NCBI GenBank assembly: GCA_964354255.1
Contig: CAYGYX010000005.1
Location: forward strand, 1 to 64,000
DNA: 64,000 bases
Direction: 5' to 3'
Source: VGBK01 sp964354255
Lineage (GTDB): Bacteria > Actinomycetota > Acidimicrobiia > Spongiisociales > UBA11373
Shown here: piece by piece, positions 47,166 through 56,349 of the stretch
Layout: each line of letters starts with the position of its first letter
Numbering within the stretch: the first letter of the stretch is position 1
Notes under the pieces: model-generated
The model's database searches: none
What the model was told of the DNA's origin: nothing
Seen by the model: only the letters and a program-made list of their open reading frames with translations
Translations under genes and position numbers: made by a program

Positions 47166-47466
47166 CCTGCTCGTCGTCGTGGCGATGGGCGCCATCACCT
47201 ACTCCACCCGGGCGGTGTTCCTCGCCCGTCCGGACAGAGCGCCGGCGGGTCGCCTCACCGGTTTCCTCGAGCGGTTCCCCCTTGCCCTCTTCGTGTCGCT
47301 GGCGGCCACCACTCTCCTGGTGCCCGACAGCCGCGTCGATCCCGTCCTCGGCTGCTCCGCCCTCGGGGGCGCAGTCGCCGGGGGGATCCTGACGAAGCGG
47401 TCGCTTCCGGGGGTGCTCGTGGGTGGCATCGCCGCCTACTGGCTGGCGCGCCTCGTTGCCGGCTGA
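47158..47466 (+). CDS. azlD: AzlD-family branched-chain amino acid exporter subunit
   Basis: A 102-residue membrane protein with three to four hydrophobic segments, VAMGAITYSTRAVFLAR, LERFPLALFVSLAATTLL and GGAVAGGILTKRSLPGVL, as in AzlD. Partner of AzlC; overlaps its 3' end. Confidence 0.88.
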   Translation: MSDLLVVVAMGAITYSTRAVFLARPDRAPAGRLTGFLERFPLALFVSLAATTLLVPDSRVDPVLGCSALGGAVAGGILTKRSLPGVLVGGIAAYWLARLVAG

Positions 47467-47569
47467 GCGAGGCCGGCGGGCTGGTCCTGGAGTTGGTGGC
47501 GGCGGGGCCCGGGTGTCCCCGGCGGCGCGCAGAGTCGCCCGTTGGTAGTGGGCCGACCGGGGAGGAAGG

Positions 47570-48552
47570 ATGGGCGACCCAGCCGGGCCGGCGACTGGGG
47601 AGCGCCGCAGTGAGCTAGACCTCATGCGGGCCGCGGTGGTCCTCGGCCTGGTGTTCTTCCACACGCTGCGGGTGTTCGATTCCGGCGAGGACTACGTCAA
47701 GCACACCCCGGCGAGCACGGTGGTCGACATCGTCATCGGCCTGCTGGTGCCCTGGGCGATGCCGCTCCTCTTCCTGATCAGCGGCATCGGTACTTGGTAC
47801 TCCCTGCGCTCCCGGGGAGGCGGCCCGTTCGTGGTCGAGCGCCTCCGGCGGCTCCTCGTACCACTGGTGTTAGGGGTCGTGGTGCTCTGCCCCATCCCGG
47901 TGTGGTTTGCGATGAACGCCAGCCCGGCCTATCAGGAGTCGTACTGGGGCTTCTGGCGGTCCTTCTTCCGGGTGAGCTACGAGCCCGGGGAGTTCCCCTT
48001 CGTGGTGCGACCGGCACCCCTCCGCCGTCTTCCTGCCGGCGCCGGGTGGCTGGTGNNNNNNNNNNNNNNNNNNNNNNNNNNNNNNNNNNNNNNNNNNNNN
48101 NNNNNNNNNNNNNNNNNNNNNNNNNNNNNNNNNNNNNNNNNNNNNNNNNNNNNNNCGTGGTGCGACCGGCACCCCTCCGCCGTCTTCCTGCCGGCGCCGG
48201 GTGGCTGGTGCTGGCGGCGGTCATGGGCTTGGCTGCCGGGGCCGGCCGCCGGGCCGCGGCTGGCTCTCCCTCGATGGCTCCGCCCTCCGGGTGGCGGGCG
48301 AAGGCGCCGCGTTACGGCAACGAGGCGGTGCTCCCCGTCTACGTGCTGCCCCAGCCCGTCATCGTGGCCATCGGGCTCGACGCGCTGGGGTGGGGCCTCC
48401 CGGCCATCGTCGAGTATCTGCTGATCAGCGTGCTGGCGCTGGCCGGGACCTTGCTCATCTACGACCTCCTGGTGCGGCGCAGCGCGGTGACCCGGTTCCT
48501 GTTCGGGGTGAGGGCGAAAGGGGGGCAGAGCCGCGATGGAGCGCCCTGGTGA
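47570..48552 (+). CDS. Acyltransferase-3 family membrane protein, interrupted by gap
   Basis: N-terminal part RRSELDLMRAAVVLGLVFFH and WAMPLLFLISGIGTWYSL, and C-terminal part RYGNEAVLPVYVLPQPVIVA, match acyltransferase-3 membrane enzymes that O-acylate sugars. The 100-N gap is bordered by an identical 55-bp sequence; merging restores the frame and gives 275 residues. That is about 90-110 residues shorter than usual: central membrane segments are missing, so a real loss or an assembly collapse at the gap is likely. Active-site His of the C-terminal motif is Pro here (LPQP). Confidence 0.75.
48001..48210. repeat. 55-bp duplicate flanking an assembly gap (scaffold artefact)
   Basis: Positions 48001-48055 and 48156-48210 are identical and separated by exactly 100 N (48056-48155), the same design as at 7763-7972. 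Confidence 0.9.
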
Positions 48553-48604
48553 AGCCTCGATAGCCGTTCTCTAGACTCCGGGCGAGTCTCGAGGGAAAGG
48601 CAGT

Positions 48605-50749
48605 ATGAAGCTCCCCCGCGTCACGATCTCCCGTCTGCTGCTGGCCCTGGCGATCCTCCTGCCGCTGGTAACCATGGTCTTCTGGTGGGGGGGCACTCTG
48701 CCCGATGAGGCCGACCCGGAGATAGGGCGGGTGATCTTCGGCAACATCCCCAAGGCCGTGGTCGCCCTCTTCTACATCGGCGCCGGCCTGGCCCTGGGCG
48801 TCGCCGCCTACCTGTTCTACCAGCGGGGGCGCAACTGGGAGCGGGGGGGGCGGGACCACCGGCTCGGGCGCTGGGGTCAGCGGGTGTGGGAGTTCCTGCG
48901 CGGGGTCATGATGATCTCGGTCCTGGAGGACCGGGCGGCCGGGATCATGCACGCCATGATCTTCTTCGGCTTCGTGACGCTGCTACTGGGGACGGCCACC
49001 CTGGAGCTCGACCACCTGCTCCCCAACAACCTGAAGTTCCTGGAGGGGGGCTTCTACCAGGGCTACTCCTTCGTGCTCGACGTCGCCGCCCTGGTCTTCA
49101 TCGCCGGCGTGGTGTGGGCGGCGCTGCGCCGCTACCTCTTCCCCCCGCTGCGCATCCGGGGCAAGACGAAGCCGGAGGACGCCTGGATCCTGCTGATCCT
49201 CGGTGTGATCGGGGTGACCGGCCTGCTCACCGAGGCCGCCCGGCTGAGCCTGGAGGGCCGCCCGAACTACGAGGTCTGGTCCTTCGCCGGCTGGTACCTC
49301 TCCTACCTGTTCCCCCAGGGCTCGGCGTCGTTGGCCCACCAGATCATCTGGATCATCCACGCCCTCTCCTTCGGCGCCTTCTGCGTGGTGCTGCCGGTCA
49401 CCAAGCTGCGCCATGCCCTCACCTCACCGGTGAACATGGCGCTGGCCCCCCGGGCGCGGCCCAAGGGGGCGATGCGGGAGATGCCCAACCTGCTCGAGGC
49501 CACCGACATCGAGACGGTCGGGGCCTCCAAGGTGAGCGAGTTCACCTGGAAGCAGCTGTACGACACCGACGCCTGCACCATCTGCGGACGCTGTACCTCA
49601 GTGTGCCCGGCCAACTACACCGGCAAGCCCCTCGACCCGCGGGAGATCGTGCTCAAGCTGGGCGAGGTCATGGCCCGCAGTGGCTCGCCGGTCGTGTCGC
49701 CGCCGGTGGGGGTGGACGGCGAGATCACCGTCTCGTCGGACTCGGTCTTCGAGCGGATCAGTGCCGCCGAGCTGTGGGCCTGCACCACCTGCCGGGCCTG
49801 CGAGCAGGTCTGCCCGGTGTCGATCGAGATCCTCGACAAGATCCTCGACATGCGCCGCTATCTGGCGCTCATGGAGGCCGATTTCCCCAGCCAGCTGGGC
49901 AGCGTCTTCATCAGCATGGAGAATTCCTCCAACCCCTATGGCATGAGCCAGCAGGACCGGGCCGCCTGGACCCGGGAGGTCGACTTCCCGGTCAAGATCC
50001 TGGGCGAGCCGGGGGTGACCGCCGAGTACCTCTACTGGGTGGGCTGCGCCGGGTCGTTCGACGACCGCAACCGCAAGGTGACCCTGGCCACCGCCCGCCT
50101 GCTGCACCGGGCCGGGGTGGACTTCGCCATCCTGGGGCCGCGTGAGCTGTGCACCGGGGACCCGGCGCGGCGAGCCGGCAACGAGTACCTGTTCCAGACC
50201 CTGGCGCTGCAGAACATCGCCACCCTGAACGAGGCCGGGGTGACCAAGATCATCGCCCAGTGCCCGCACTGCTTCAACACCCTGGTCAACGAGTACCCCC
50301 AGTTCGGGGGCAACTACCAGGTGGTCCATCACAGCCAGCTGCTGATGAGCCTGGTCAAGGAAGGGCGCCTGCAGCCGGTCAAGGCGGCCAACGGCAAGGT
50401 CACCTTCCACGACCCGTGCTACCTGGGCCGGCACAACGACGAGTTCGCCGCCCCGCGGCAGGTGTTGCGGGCCGCCGGCGGCCGGCTGGTGGAGATGGGG
50501 CGCACCGAGCAGCGCTCCTTCTGCTGCGGGGCCGGCGGGGCCCAGATGTGGATGGAGGAGCACACCGGCAAGAAGGTGAACATCGAGCGGACCGAGGAGG
50601 CCCTGGCCACCGGGGCACCGACCATCGCCACCGGGTGCCCCTTCTGTTACATCATGCTCGACGACGGCGTCAAGGACCTGGGCCGTGACGAGGAAGTGAA
50701 GGTCAAGGACCTGGCGATGATCCTGGCGGAGCGGGTGCTGGGCGGCTGA
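48605..50749 (+). CDS. EtfD-like membrane Fe-S oxidoreductase (heterodisulfide-reductase-type)
   Basis: A 714-residue protein. N-terminal ~300 residues hold about six membrane segments resembling nitrate-reductase gamma-type b-haem subunits. Two 4Fe-4S clusters: CTICGRCTSVCP (Cys324 on) and CTTCRACEQVCP (Cys393 on). Two CCG domains follow (GCAGSFDDRN, QCPHCFNTLV, PCYLGRHND, FCCGAGGAQMW). This matches actinobacterial EtfD, which passes electrons from ETF, reduced by acyl-CoA dehydrogenases such as the one at 34703, to quinone. Confidence 0.9.
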   Translation: MKLPRVTISRLLLALAILLPLVTMVFWWGGTLPDEADPEIGRVIFGNIPKAVVALFYIGAGLALGVAAYLFYQRGRNWERGGRDHRLGRWGQRVWEFLRGVMMISVLEDRAAGIMHAMIFFGFVTLLLGTATLELDHLLPNNLKFLEGGFYQGYSFVLDVAALVFIAGVVWAALRRYLFPPLRIRGKTKPEDAWILLILGVIGVTGLLTEAARLSLEGRPNYEVWSFAGWYLSYLFPQGSASLAHQIIWIIHALSFGAFCVVLPVTKLRHALTSPVNMALAPRARPKGAMREMPNLLEATDIETVGASKVSEFTWKQLYDTDACTICGRCTSVCPANYTGKPLDPREIVLKLGEVMARSGSPVVSPPVGVDGEITVSSDSVFERISAAELWACTTCRACEQVCPVSIEILDKILDMRRYLALMEADFPSQLGSVFISMENSSNPYGMSQQDRAAWTREVDFPVKILGEPGVTAEYLYWVGCAGSFDDRNRKVTLATARLLHRAGVDFAILGPRELCTGDPARRAGNEYLFQTLALQNIATLNEAGVTKIIAQCPHCFNTLVNEYPQFGGNYQVVHHSQLLMSLVKEGRLQPVKAANGKVTFHDPCYLGRHNDEFAAPRQVLRAAGGRLVEMGRTEQRSFCCGAGGAQMWMEEHTGKKVNIERTEEALATGAPTIATGCPFCYIMLDDGVKDLGRDEEVKVKDLAMILAERVLGG

Positions 50750-50811
50750 AGCGTCAAGTCGGGGCCGGACCGTGCCGAAGACCTCGGGAGCCGAACCCGA
50801 GGAGTTGAGCG

Positions 50812-50991
50812 ATGAGGTGCGTCCGCTGCGGAGGCATTGCGGTGGTCGTCCGCGGGCTGGACTGGCTCTGCGGCCGCTGCGCGCTGTCGCACGATTGGGA
50901 GGAGATCATCTCCATCGCTCAGGACGCCGTCGCGGCCAACGGCCGGGGCACGGCGCCTCCTGCGCCCCCTCCCCTGCAGGCCACGGCCTAG
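50812..50991 (+). CDS. Small zinc-ribbon protein (59 aa)
   Basis: MRCVRCGGIAVVVRGLDWLC followed by GRC: a Cys3/Cys6/Cys20/Cys23 zinc ribbon, then a short helix (DWEEIISIAQDAV) and a Pro/Ala tail. GAGGAG lies 7 nt before the ATG. 63 bp after the EtfD-like gene, so possibly the same transcript. Role unknown; zinc ribbons of this size often bind nucleic acid or another protein. Confidence 0.72.
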   Translation: MRCVRCGGIAVVVRGLDWLCGRCALSHDWEEIISIAQDAVAANGRGTAPPAPPPLQATA

Positions 50992-51180
50992 GGAGGCGAC
51001 CGGGCCGGACCCCCGGTCGCGTCACAGCCTGAGCCCGGGTCAGATGACCCCCGGCGAGCGCCGGGCCTCTAGCCCTTCACCGCCCCGGCGTCGGGCACCA
51101 GAGGCTGGTGCCGGGCCGATTTCCGCGGCTCCTGTGGATAAGTCGACTACGGTGACGCACGGCCCCAGGTGGAGACGCGC

Positions 51181-52056
51181 GTGTCAACAGAGACTGCCTC
51201 ATTCGGTGCGGGGAAGCGGGAAGGGCATGACGCCCGCCGCTTCTATGCCCGGCGCATGCTCCATCGGGCGTCCCCGGTGCGGGCAGGCGAGCCGGTGCCG
51301 CCGCCCCCCGAGGTGCTCGACCGCCTCATCTGCCATTCGTCGGAGTGCATGGGGGAACTGCCCGACGACTGTGTCTCGCTCATGGTCACCTCGCCCCCCT
51401 ACAACGTGGGCAAGGACTACGACGTCGACCTGAGCCTCGAGGAGTACCTCGGCCTGCTGCGCCGGATACTCACCGAGACCCACCGGGTGCTCGAACCGGG
51501 GGGGCGGGCGGCGGTTAACGTGGCCAACCTGGGCCGCCGTCCCTACCTCGCCCTGAACCACCGGGTGGCGGCCCTGTTCGAGGAGATCGGCTTCCTGCTC
51601 CGCGGGGAGATCGTCTGGCAGAAGGCCCAGGGGGCGGCCGGTTCCTGCGCCTGGGGGTCCTGGTGCTCGGCCCGCAACCCCACGCTGCGCGACGTCCACG
51701 AGTACGTGGTGGTGGCCAGCAAGGGTTCCTTCCGCCGGCAGCGCCTCGGGGAGGACACCATCTCCCGCCAGGATTTCCTGGACGCCACGGTGTCGGTGTG
51801 GAGCATCGCCCCCGCCTCGGCCCGCCGCATCGGCCACCCGGCGCCGTTCCCCGTCGAGTTGCCGCGGCGGCTCATCGAGCTCTACACCTTCCGCGGGGAC
51901 CTGGTGCTCGACCCCTTCATGGGTTCGGGATCGACCGCGGTGGCCGCCGTCGAGAGCGGGCGCTACTACGTGGGCTACGAGACCGAGCCGGCCTACCTGG
52001 AGATCGCCCGGGCCCGCCTCGCCGCGGTCGGGGAGCAGGTGCCGGCCGGCCGGTAG
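51181..52056 (+). CDS. Orphan site-specific DNA methyltransferase (beta class)
   Basis: A 291-residue N4-cytosine/N6-adenine methyltransferase. Catalytic motif TSPPYNVGKDYD (residues 70-81) precedes the SAM-binding motif DPFMGSGST (from about residue 244), the order of the beta class. ANLGRRPY and NPTLRDVHEYVVVASKGSF are conserved in this group. No restriction enzyme gene flanks it. Likely a regulatory or epigenetic methylase; target unknown. GTG at 51181 with GGAG upstream. Confidence 0.9.
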   Translation: MSTETASFGAGKREGHDARRFYARRMLHRASPVRAGEPVPPPPEVLDRLICHSSECMGELPDDCVSLMVTSPPYNVGKDYDVDLSLEEYLGLLRRILTETHRVLEPGGRAAVNVANLGRRPYLALNHRVAALFEEIGFLLRGEIVWQKAQGAAGSCAWGSWCSARNPTLRDVHEYVVVASKGSFRRQRLGEDTISRQDFLDATVSVWSIAPASARRIGHPAPFPVELPRRLIELYTFRGDLVLDPFMGSGSTAVAAVESGRYYVGYETEPAYLEIARARLAAVGEQVPAGR

Positions 52057-52107
52057 CGGCCCGGCATCGGCACCCCGAAGCAAGCGCTCGCGTTAGGGTG
52101 ATGGGCC

Positions 52108-53007
52108 GTGGAGCCCGTCATCCGCTTCGAAGGCCTCACCAAGTTCTACGGCAAACACCGGGGGGTAGTCGACCTCGATCTCGAGGTCTACCCGGGCGAG
52201 GTGTTCGGCTACCTCGGGCCCAACGGGGCGGGGAAGACCACCACCATCCGGCTCCTCCTCGATTTCATCCGGCCCACCCGGGGGCAGGCGGTGGTGCTCG
52301 GAGGTGACCCCCGCACCGACGGGCCCCGCTTGCGCCGGGAAGTGGGCTACCTGGCCGGCGACCCGGCCCTGTATCGGAAGATGACCGGGCGGCAGCTGCT
52401 CACCTACCTGGGACACCTGCGGGGTATGCCGAGCCTCGCCCCGGCCGAGGACCTGGCCGAGCGCCTGGAGTTGGACCTCGAGCGCCCCATCGGCGACCTG
52501 TCGCGGGGCAACCGCCAGAAGGTGGCGGTGGTGCAGGCGCTCATGCACTCCCCTCGCCTGCTGGTGCTCGACGAGCCGACGGCCGGCCTGGACCCGCTGA
52601 TGCAGCGGGTGTTCTACCGTCTGGTGGCCGAGGCGAAAGAGGAGGGGCGCACCGTGTTCCTCTCCTCGCACGTGCTGTCGGAGGTGGAGCGTATCGCCGA
52701 CCGGGTGGGCATCGTGCGGGAAGGCCGCCTGGTGGTGGTGGAGGGCCTCGAGCAGTTGAAGGCCAAGGCGCTGCGCCGCCTGGAGATCCACTTTGCCGGG
52801 CCGATCCCGCGGGAGGAGTTCGCCACCCTGCCCGGCGTGCAAGACGTGGTGGTAGAGGACGGTGTGCTCACCTGCACCGCGGTGGGGTCGATCGACCGCC
52901 TGGTGAAGGCGGCCGCCCGCTACGAGGTGACCAACGTGGTCAGCCACGAGGCCGACCTGGAGGAGCTGTTCCTGCGCTACTACGAGGGGGCCGGCGATGC
53001 TGCATAG
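52108..53007 (+). CDS. ABC transporter ATP-binding protein
   Basis: A 299-residue ABC ATPase. Walker A GPNGAGKT, signature LSRGN (DLSRGNRQKVAVVQAL), Walker B LLVLDEPTAGLD and switch His (SSHVLSEVER). A C-terminal extension (about residues 210-299) is typical of ABC-2 exporters. TAGGGT lies 8 nt before GTG. Overlaps the permease by 11 bp. Confidence 0.95.
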   Translation: MEPVIRFEGLTKFYGKHRGVVDLDLEVYPGEVFGYLGPNGAGKTTTIRLLLDFIRPTRGQAVVLGGDPRTDGPRLRREVGYLAGDPALYRKMTGRQLLTYLGHLRGMPSLAPAEDLAERLELDLERPIGDLSRGNRQKVAVVQALMHSPRLLVLDEPTAGLDPLMQRVFYRLVAEAKEEGRTVFLSSHVLSEVERIADRVGIVREGRLVVVEGLEQLKAKALRRLEIHFAGPIPREEFATLPGVQDVVVEDGVLTCTAVGSIDRLVKAAARYEVTNVVSHEADLEELFLRYYEGAGDAA

Positions 53008-53803
53008 CGTCTTCGGGGCCGCGATGTGGAGCCGCCGCCGCAGCCTGGCCTGGTGGATCGGCGGGTGCTTCGTGTACCTGCTGTTCCTGGGCAGCGCCTT
53101 CCCCACCCTGCAGGACAACGCCGCCGATTTCGAAAGGATGCTCGACAGCTACCCGGAGGCGCTGCGGGCCATGTTCAACATGGTCGAAGGGGTGTCGCTG
53201 AGCACCGGACCGGGGTTCCTGCACATGGAGCTGTTCTCCTTCGTCCTCCCCCTGCTCCTCATGGTCTTCGCCATCGGCTTCGGGGCCCGGGCCATCGCCG
53301 GGGAGGAGGAAGAGGGGACCCTCGACCTGCTGCTCTCCGGGCCGATCACCCGCCGCCGGGTGCTCGCCGAGCAGTTCGCCGCCATGGCCGCGGCCACCTT
53401 CTTGCTCGGCCTGGTGATGTTCGCCGCCATCCTCGCGGGCGGGGCGGCCTTCGGCATGGGCCTGGTGCCGGGGCGGCTGGCGGCGGCCACGTTCACCGCG
53501 GTGCTCATTGCCCTGGTCTTCGGGGCGCTGGCCCTGGCGGTGGGCTCCATCACCGGGGGCCGGGCCGTGGCTATCGCGGTAGCCGGGGCGACGGCGCTGG
53601 CCGCCTACCTGGTGTTCTCCCTGGCCGACGTGGTGAGCTGGCTGGGCACGGTGCAGAAGGCCTCCCCCTGGTACTACTACGCCGAATCCGCCCCCCTGCT
53701 CCGCGGCCTGGAGTGGTCCCACGCCGGCGTGCTCGCTGCCATCGTGGTGGCCGTGCCGGTGGCGGGCGGGGTGGTGCTGGACCGGCGCGACCTGGCGGTC
53801 TAG
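52997..53803 (+). CDS. ABC-2 type transporter permease
   Basis: A 268-residue membrane protein with six hydrophobic segments. GARAIAGEEEEGTLDLLLS-type loop between TM2 and TM3 matches ABC-2 permeases. Works with the upstream ATPase; the cargo is unknown. Its stop overlaps the converging oxidoreductase stop (CTAG at 53800-53803). Confidence 0.9.
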   Translation: MLHSVFGAAMWSRRRSLAWWIGGCFVYLLFLGSAFPTLQDNAADFERMLDSYPEALRAMFNMVEGVSLSTGPGFLHMELFSFVLPLLLMVFAIGFGARAIAGEEEEGTLDLLLSGPITRRRVLAEQFAAMAAATFLLGLVMFAAILAGGAAFGMGLVPGRLAAATFTAVLIALVFGALALAVGSITGGRAVAIAVAGATALAAYLVFSLADVVSWLGTVQKASPWYYYAESAPLLRGLEWSHAGVLAAIVVAVPVAGGVVLDRRDLAV

Positions 53804-54378
53804 CCGCGCCGAAGGCATCGCCTCCGCAGCAGCAGGACGGTGGCCAGGGGCCACACCCAGGCCAGGTCGCCCGGTCCGCCGGGCCCGCTGCGCGCCTCGG
53901 TGCGGCGGATGCGAACCAGGCGGTACTTGGCGGTGATCTCGGCGAGGCGATCGTCGGGCAGACGGGGGCTGACGCCGAAGGCGTAGGCGGCGAACCCGCT
54001 GCCGATGATCACCTGGCGCAGCACGCGGAGGCGGTCGGGATGGTCGCTGGCCTCTTCGGCCACCCCGGCCCACCAGCCGTCGGGCATCCACACCTCGACG
54101 CCGGGGTCGGCTTTGACGTTGCGGTACCAGTCCGAGATCGCCCCGAACCCGGCGAGCACGTAGAGATCGCCGTCCACCACGGCGAAGTTGAGGGGCGTGC
54201 GTCGGGCAAGGCCGCTCTTTCGTCCCTGGTGGGTGAGCACCAGGATCTGGCCGGTGATCCGCGGCCAGGGCTGGAGCCACCAGCCGAGGCCGAGGCGGAA
54301 CATCACCACCATGAACCGGTTGAGGTAGCGGAAGCCCTGCCGGAAGCGCTCCTCGATCCGGGGGCTGGAGAAGGTCAT
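53800..54378 (-). CDS. Nitroreductase-family deazaflavin (F420)-dependent oxidoreductase
   Basis: A 192-residue split-barrel protein of the Ddn type. Core ILVLTHQGRKSGLARRTPLN, YVLAGFGAISDWYRNVKADP and a hydrophobic C-terminal region. Such proteins bind F420 in actinobacteria. ATG at 54378 has GGAGGG 5 nt upstream; another in-frame ATG is at 54402. Physiological substrate unknown, perhaps quinones. Confidence 0.88.
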   Translation of the reverse strand: MTFSSPRIEERFRQGFRYLNRFMVVMFRLGLGWWLQPWPRITGQILVLTHQGRKSGLARRTPLNFAVVDGDLYVLAGFGAISDWYRNVKADPGVEVWMPDGWWAGVAEEASDHPDRLRVLRQVIIGSGFAAYAFGVSPRLPDDRLAEITAKYRLVRIRRTEARSGPGGPGDLAWVWPLATVLLLRRRCLRRG

Positions 54379-54749
54379 GCCGTCCCTCCACGATGGGGCC
54401 ATCGGGTAGTCTCGCCGCCTCAGCGCGCCGGCGCCAGGGCCGATGGGCAGGGGGGAGAGGAGCGAACGGCTCGGTCGGCAGCTGCCGCCGGCCAGGGGCC
54501 CTTCAGCCAGTCGGCCAGCACCCAGGGCACCAGGGACGCCCAGGGCAGGGCGATCACTGCCGGGGAGAGGACCACGGCGGCGCAAGCCCAGAGGAGGCGC
54601 CTACGGGGCAGGCGGCGGCTGCCCAGAGGGCGGCGTGGGCGTTAGGGTGCGCCATTGCCCGCGTCGACTGGGCGGGGGCGCGCTCCTGGGTGTCCAGGCA
54701 GCGGAGGGCAGGGCGGGCCGCCTCGCCAGCCGGGAAAGGCGGGGCCGGG
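54379..54749. other. 371-bp region without a confident gene
   Basis: On the reverse strand a 51-codon frame (GTG 54575 to TGA 54420) encodes a hydrophobic stretch, LSPAVIALPWASLVPWVLAD, then a Pro/Ala tail. It has no RBS and its frame is open upstream only to a TAA, so I do not call it. No hairpin terminator or promoter stands out. Confidence 0.5.
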
Positions 54750-55892
54750 TCAGGGAGTGGCGAAGCGCAACTCGCCCAGGACGTCCTCGTTCTCGCCGAC
54801 GTACTGCCCGAACACGGCGGCGAGCGCGGGGTTGTCTTGCACCCGCATGGTGGTGTCGTGGTCGGGGTCGTCATCGTTCTCCCAGTGCTCGTTCCACCAC
54901 GAGATGGCCACGACCTGGGGCCAGCGCCCCTGGGTGAGATCGGCCAGGGCCGCCTCGGCCCATTCCGCCTGGTCGCAGAGCGGGTTCCCGGCGGTGACCC
55001 CGAACTCCAGGAGAACGATGGGCTTGTCGGGCGCGATCTTGCGGAGCCGCGGGTAGGCGGCGTCCATGGTGTCGCGGAAGGGCTGGCACCAGTCGTCCAG
55101 CGGCGTCTGTGCCCCGTAGACGCTCACCCCCACCCAGTCCACATACGCCGGCCCGGGGTAGTAGCTCTCGAGGCGGTTCCACCACACCTGCGGCCAATCG
55201 TCGCCGTTGGCATGGAAGACCCACGTGATGTTGCCGGCGCCTTCGGCGCGCATCAGGTCGATGATGTGGCGGTAGGCGTGGCGGAACCGCTCCGGGCCGT
55301 CGGGACGGTTCGGGTTCCCGTAGCCGGCCTTGGCGCCGGCGCCGTTCCACCGGCCGTTCCAGGGGAACCAGCGGCCGTTGGCCTCGGTGCCGTACTCGAC
55401 GATGATCGGCGAGCCGAAGTCCCGCGCTCCCCGCGCCCAGGCCCGCAGGTCGTCGTCGAAGCGGCCGGCCAGGATGTGGTCGAGGGCGAAGGAGGGGTCG
55501 GGCAACTCGGGGGATCGGTCGCGCAGCATGAGGCGAATGTAGGGCGTCGCCCCGTGGTCGCGTATCCAGGTGGCGGTCTTCAGCGGGAATGAGCGGTCGC
55601 GATACCAGTTGTGGGAGAAGTAGACCCAGGCCGCGGTTTTCCCCACCACTGCCTCGTAAGAGGTGAGGTCGCCGAGGCGGAGGTCGTCTTCGGCGCCGCT
55701 GCGCCCCCCGGGGTATACGGCGTGGTATAGGTTGCCTGCCGGTGGGGGGAGGATGGTGGAAGCAGGAGCGGCGGCGACTGCCGGGGGAGCACCTCCCGCC
55801 ACGGGGCTGAAGGCGAGAGCGCCGGCGAGCGTCGCCGCCCCCAGTCGGGCGCGGAGGGTGGAGCGTACGGACCGATGCTGGTGTGGTGGCAC
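54750..55892 (-). CDS. Secreted GH26-like glycoside hydrolase (mannanase-type)
   Basis: A 380-residue exported enzyme. Signal peptide (about 1-42), then a TIM barrel with an acid/base candidate in VEYGTEANGRWFPWNG and a nucleophile candidate in VLLEFGVTAG, spaced as in GH26. HANGDDWPQVWWNRLESYYP adds conserved aromatic residues. Likely cuts beta-mannan or a related polymer. GTG start lies 7 nt after TACACT. It follows the Tad genes on the same strand. Confidence 0.82.
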   Translation of the reverse strand: MPPHQHRSVRSTLRARLGAATLAGALAFSPVAGGAPPAVAAAPASTILPPPAGNLYHAVYPGGRSGAEDDLRLGDLTSYEAVVGKTAAWVYFSHNWYRDRSFPLKTATWIRDHGATPYIRLMLRDRSPELPDPSFALDHILAGRFDDDLRAWARGARDFGSPIIVEYGTEANGRWFPWNGRWNGAGAKAGYGNPNRPDGPERFRHAYRHIIDLMRAEGAGNITWVFHANGDDWPQVWWNRLESYYPGPAYVDWVGVSVYGAQTPLDDWCQPFRDTMDAAYPRLRKIAPDKPIVLLEFGVTAGNPLCDQAEWAEAALADLTQGRWPQVVAISWWNEHWENDDDPDHDTTMRVQDNPALAAVFGQYVGENEDVLGELRFATP

Positions 55893-55953
55893 CGGGCCGA
55901 GTGTATGGGCGGCGGAGCGCTTCCTGAGCCGGGGAGGGCGGTGGTCCCGGGGC

Positions 55954-56349
55954 TCACCCCTGGGCGGGGGAGGCGCACGCCGCGGCGGCGATGACTCGCC
56001 CCCCGACCACCGACCCCAGTAACCCGGGCGGGAACGGCTGGTGCACGGTGACGCACACCCGGGCGGTTCCCGCCTCGGCCGAGGCGACCCGCCCGGTGCG
56101 GGGCCGGGCGGCCAGGGCGGCGGCCACTGCCTCCTCTTCGGCGAGGGTGGGGTCGAGGAGCAGCCGGCCCTCGTAGGCCTCAGCAGGGTCGATGGCCGCC
56201 GCCCCGGCCTCGGCTCCGGCGTCGGCGGCGAAGGAGGCCTCGCGCCAGGCCGCCCCGCAACGGCCCACGTCGACGGCCAGGGTCACCGCGAGCGCTCCCC
56301 CCAGCAGGAGCAGGGCGAGGATGGGCAGGACCGTTCCCTTATCGCTCAA
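55954..56349 (-). CDS. TadE/G-like pilus-locus protein (Rv3655c type)
   Basis: A 131-residue protein with an N-terminal hydrophobic helix (about residues 7-27, preceded by DKGTVLPIL) and an extracytoplasmic region containing SFAADAGAEAGAAAIDP. It matches the helicase/secretion-neighbourhood TadE-like family. Its start overlaps the previous gene by 11 bp. Minor pilin-like, so probably secreted or assembled by the Tad system. Confidence 0.78.
   Translation of the reverse strand: MSDKGTVLPILALLLLGGALAVTLAVDVGRCGAAWREASFAADAGAEAGAAAIDPAEAYEGRLLLDPTLAEEEAVAAALAARPRTGRVASAEAGTARVCVTVHQPFPPGLLGSVVGGRVIAAAACASPAQG

Noticed and set aside
54420..54575. 51-codon hydrophobic reverse-strand frame
   Set aside because: No RBS or leaderless-type box, start unclear; could be real but unsupported.
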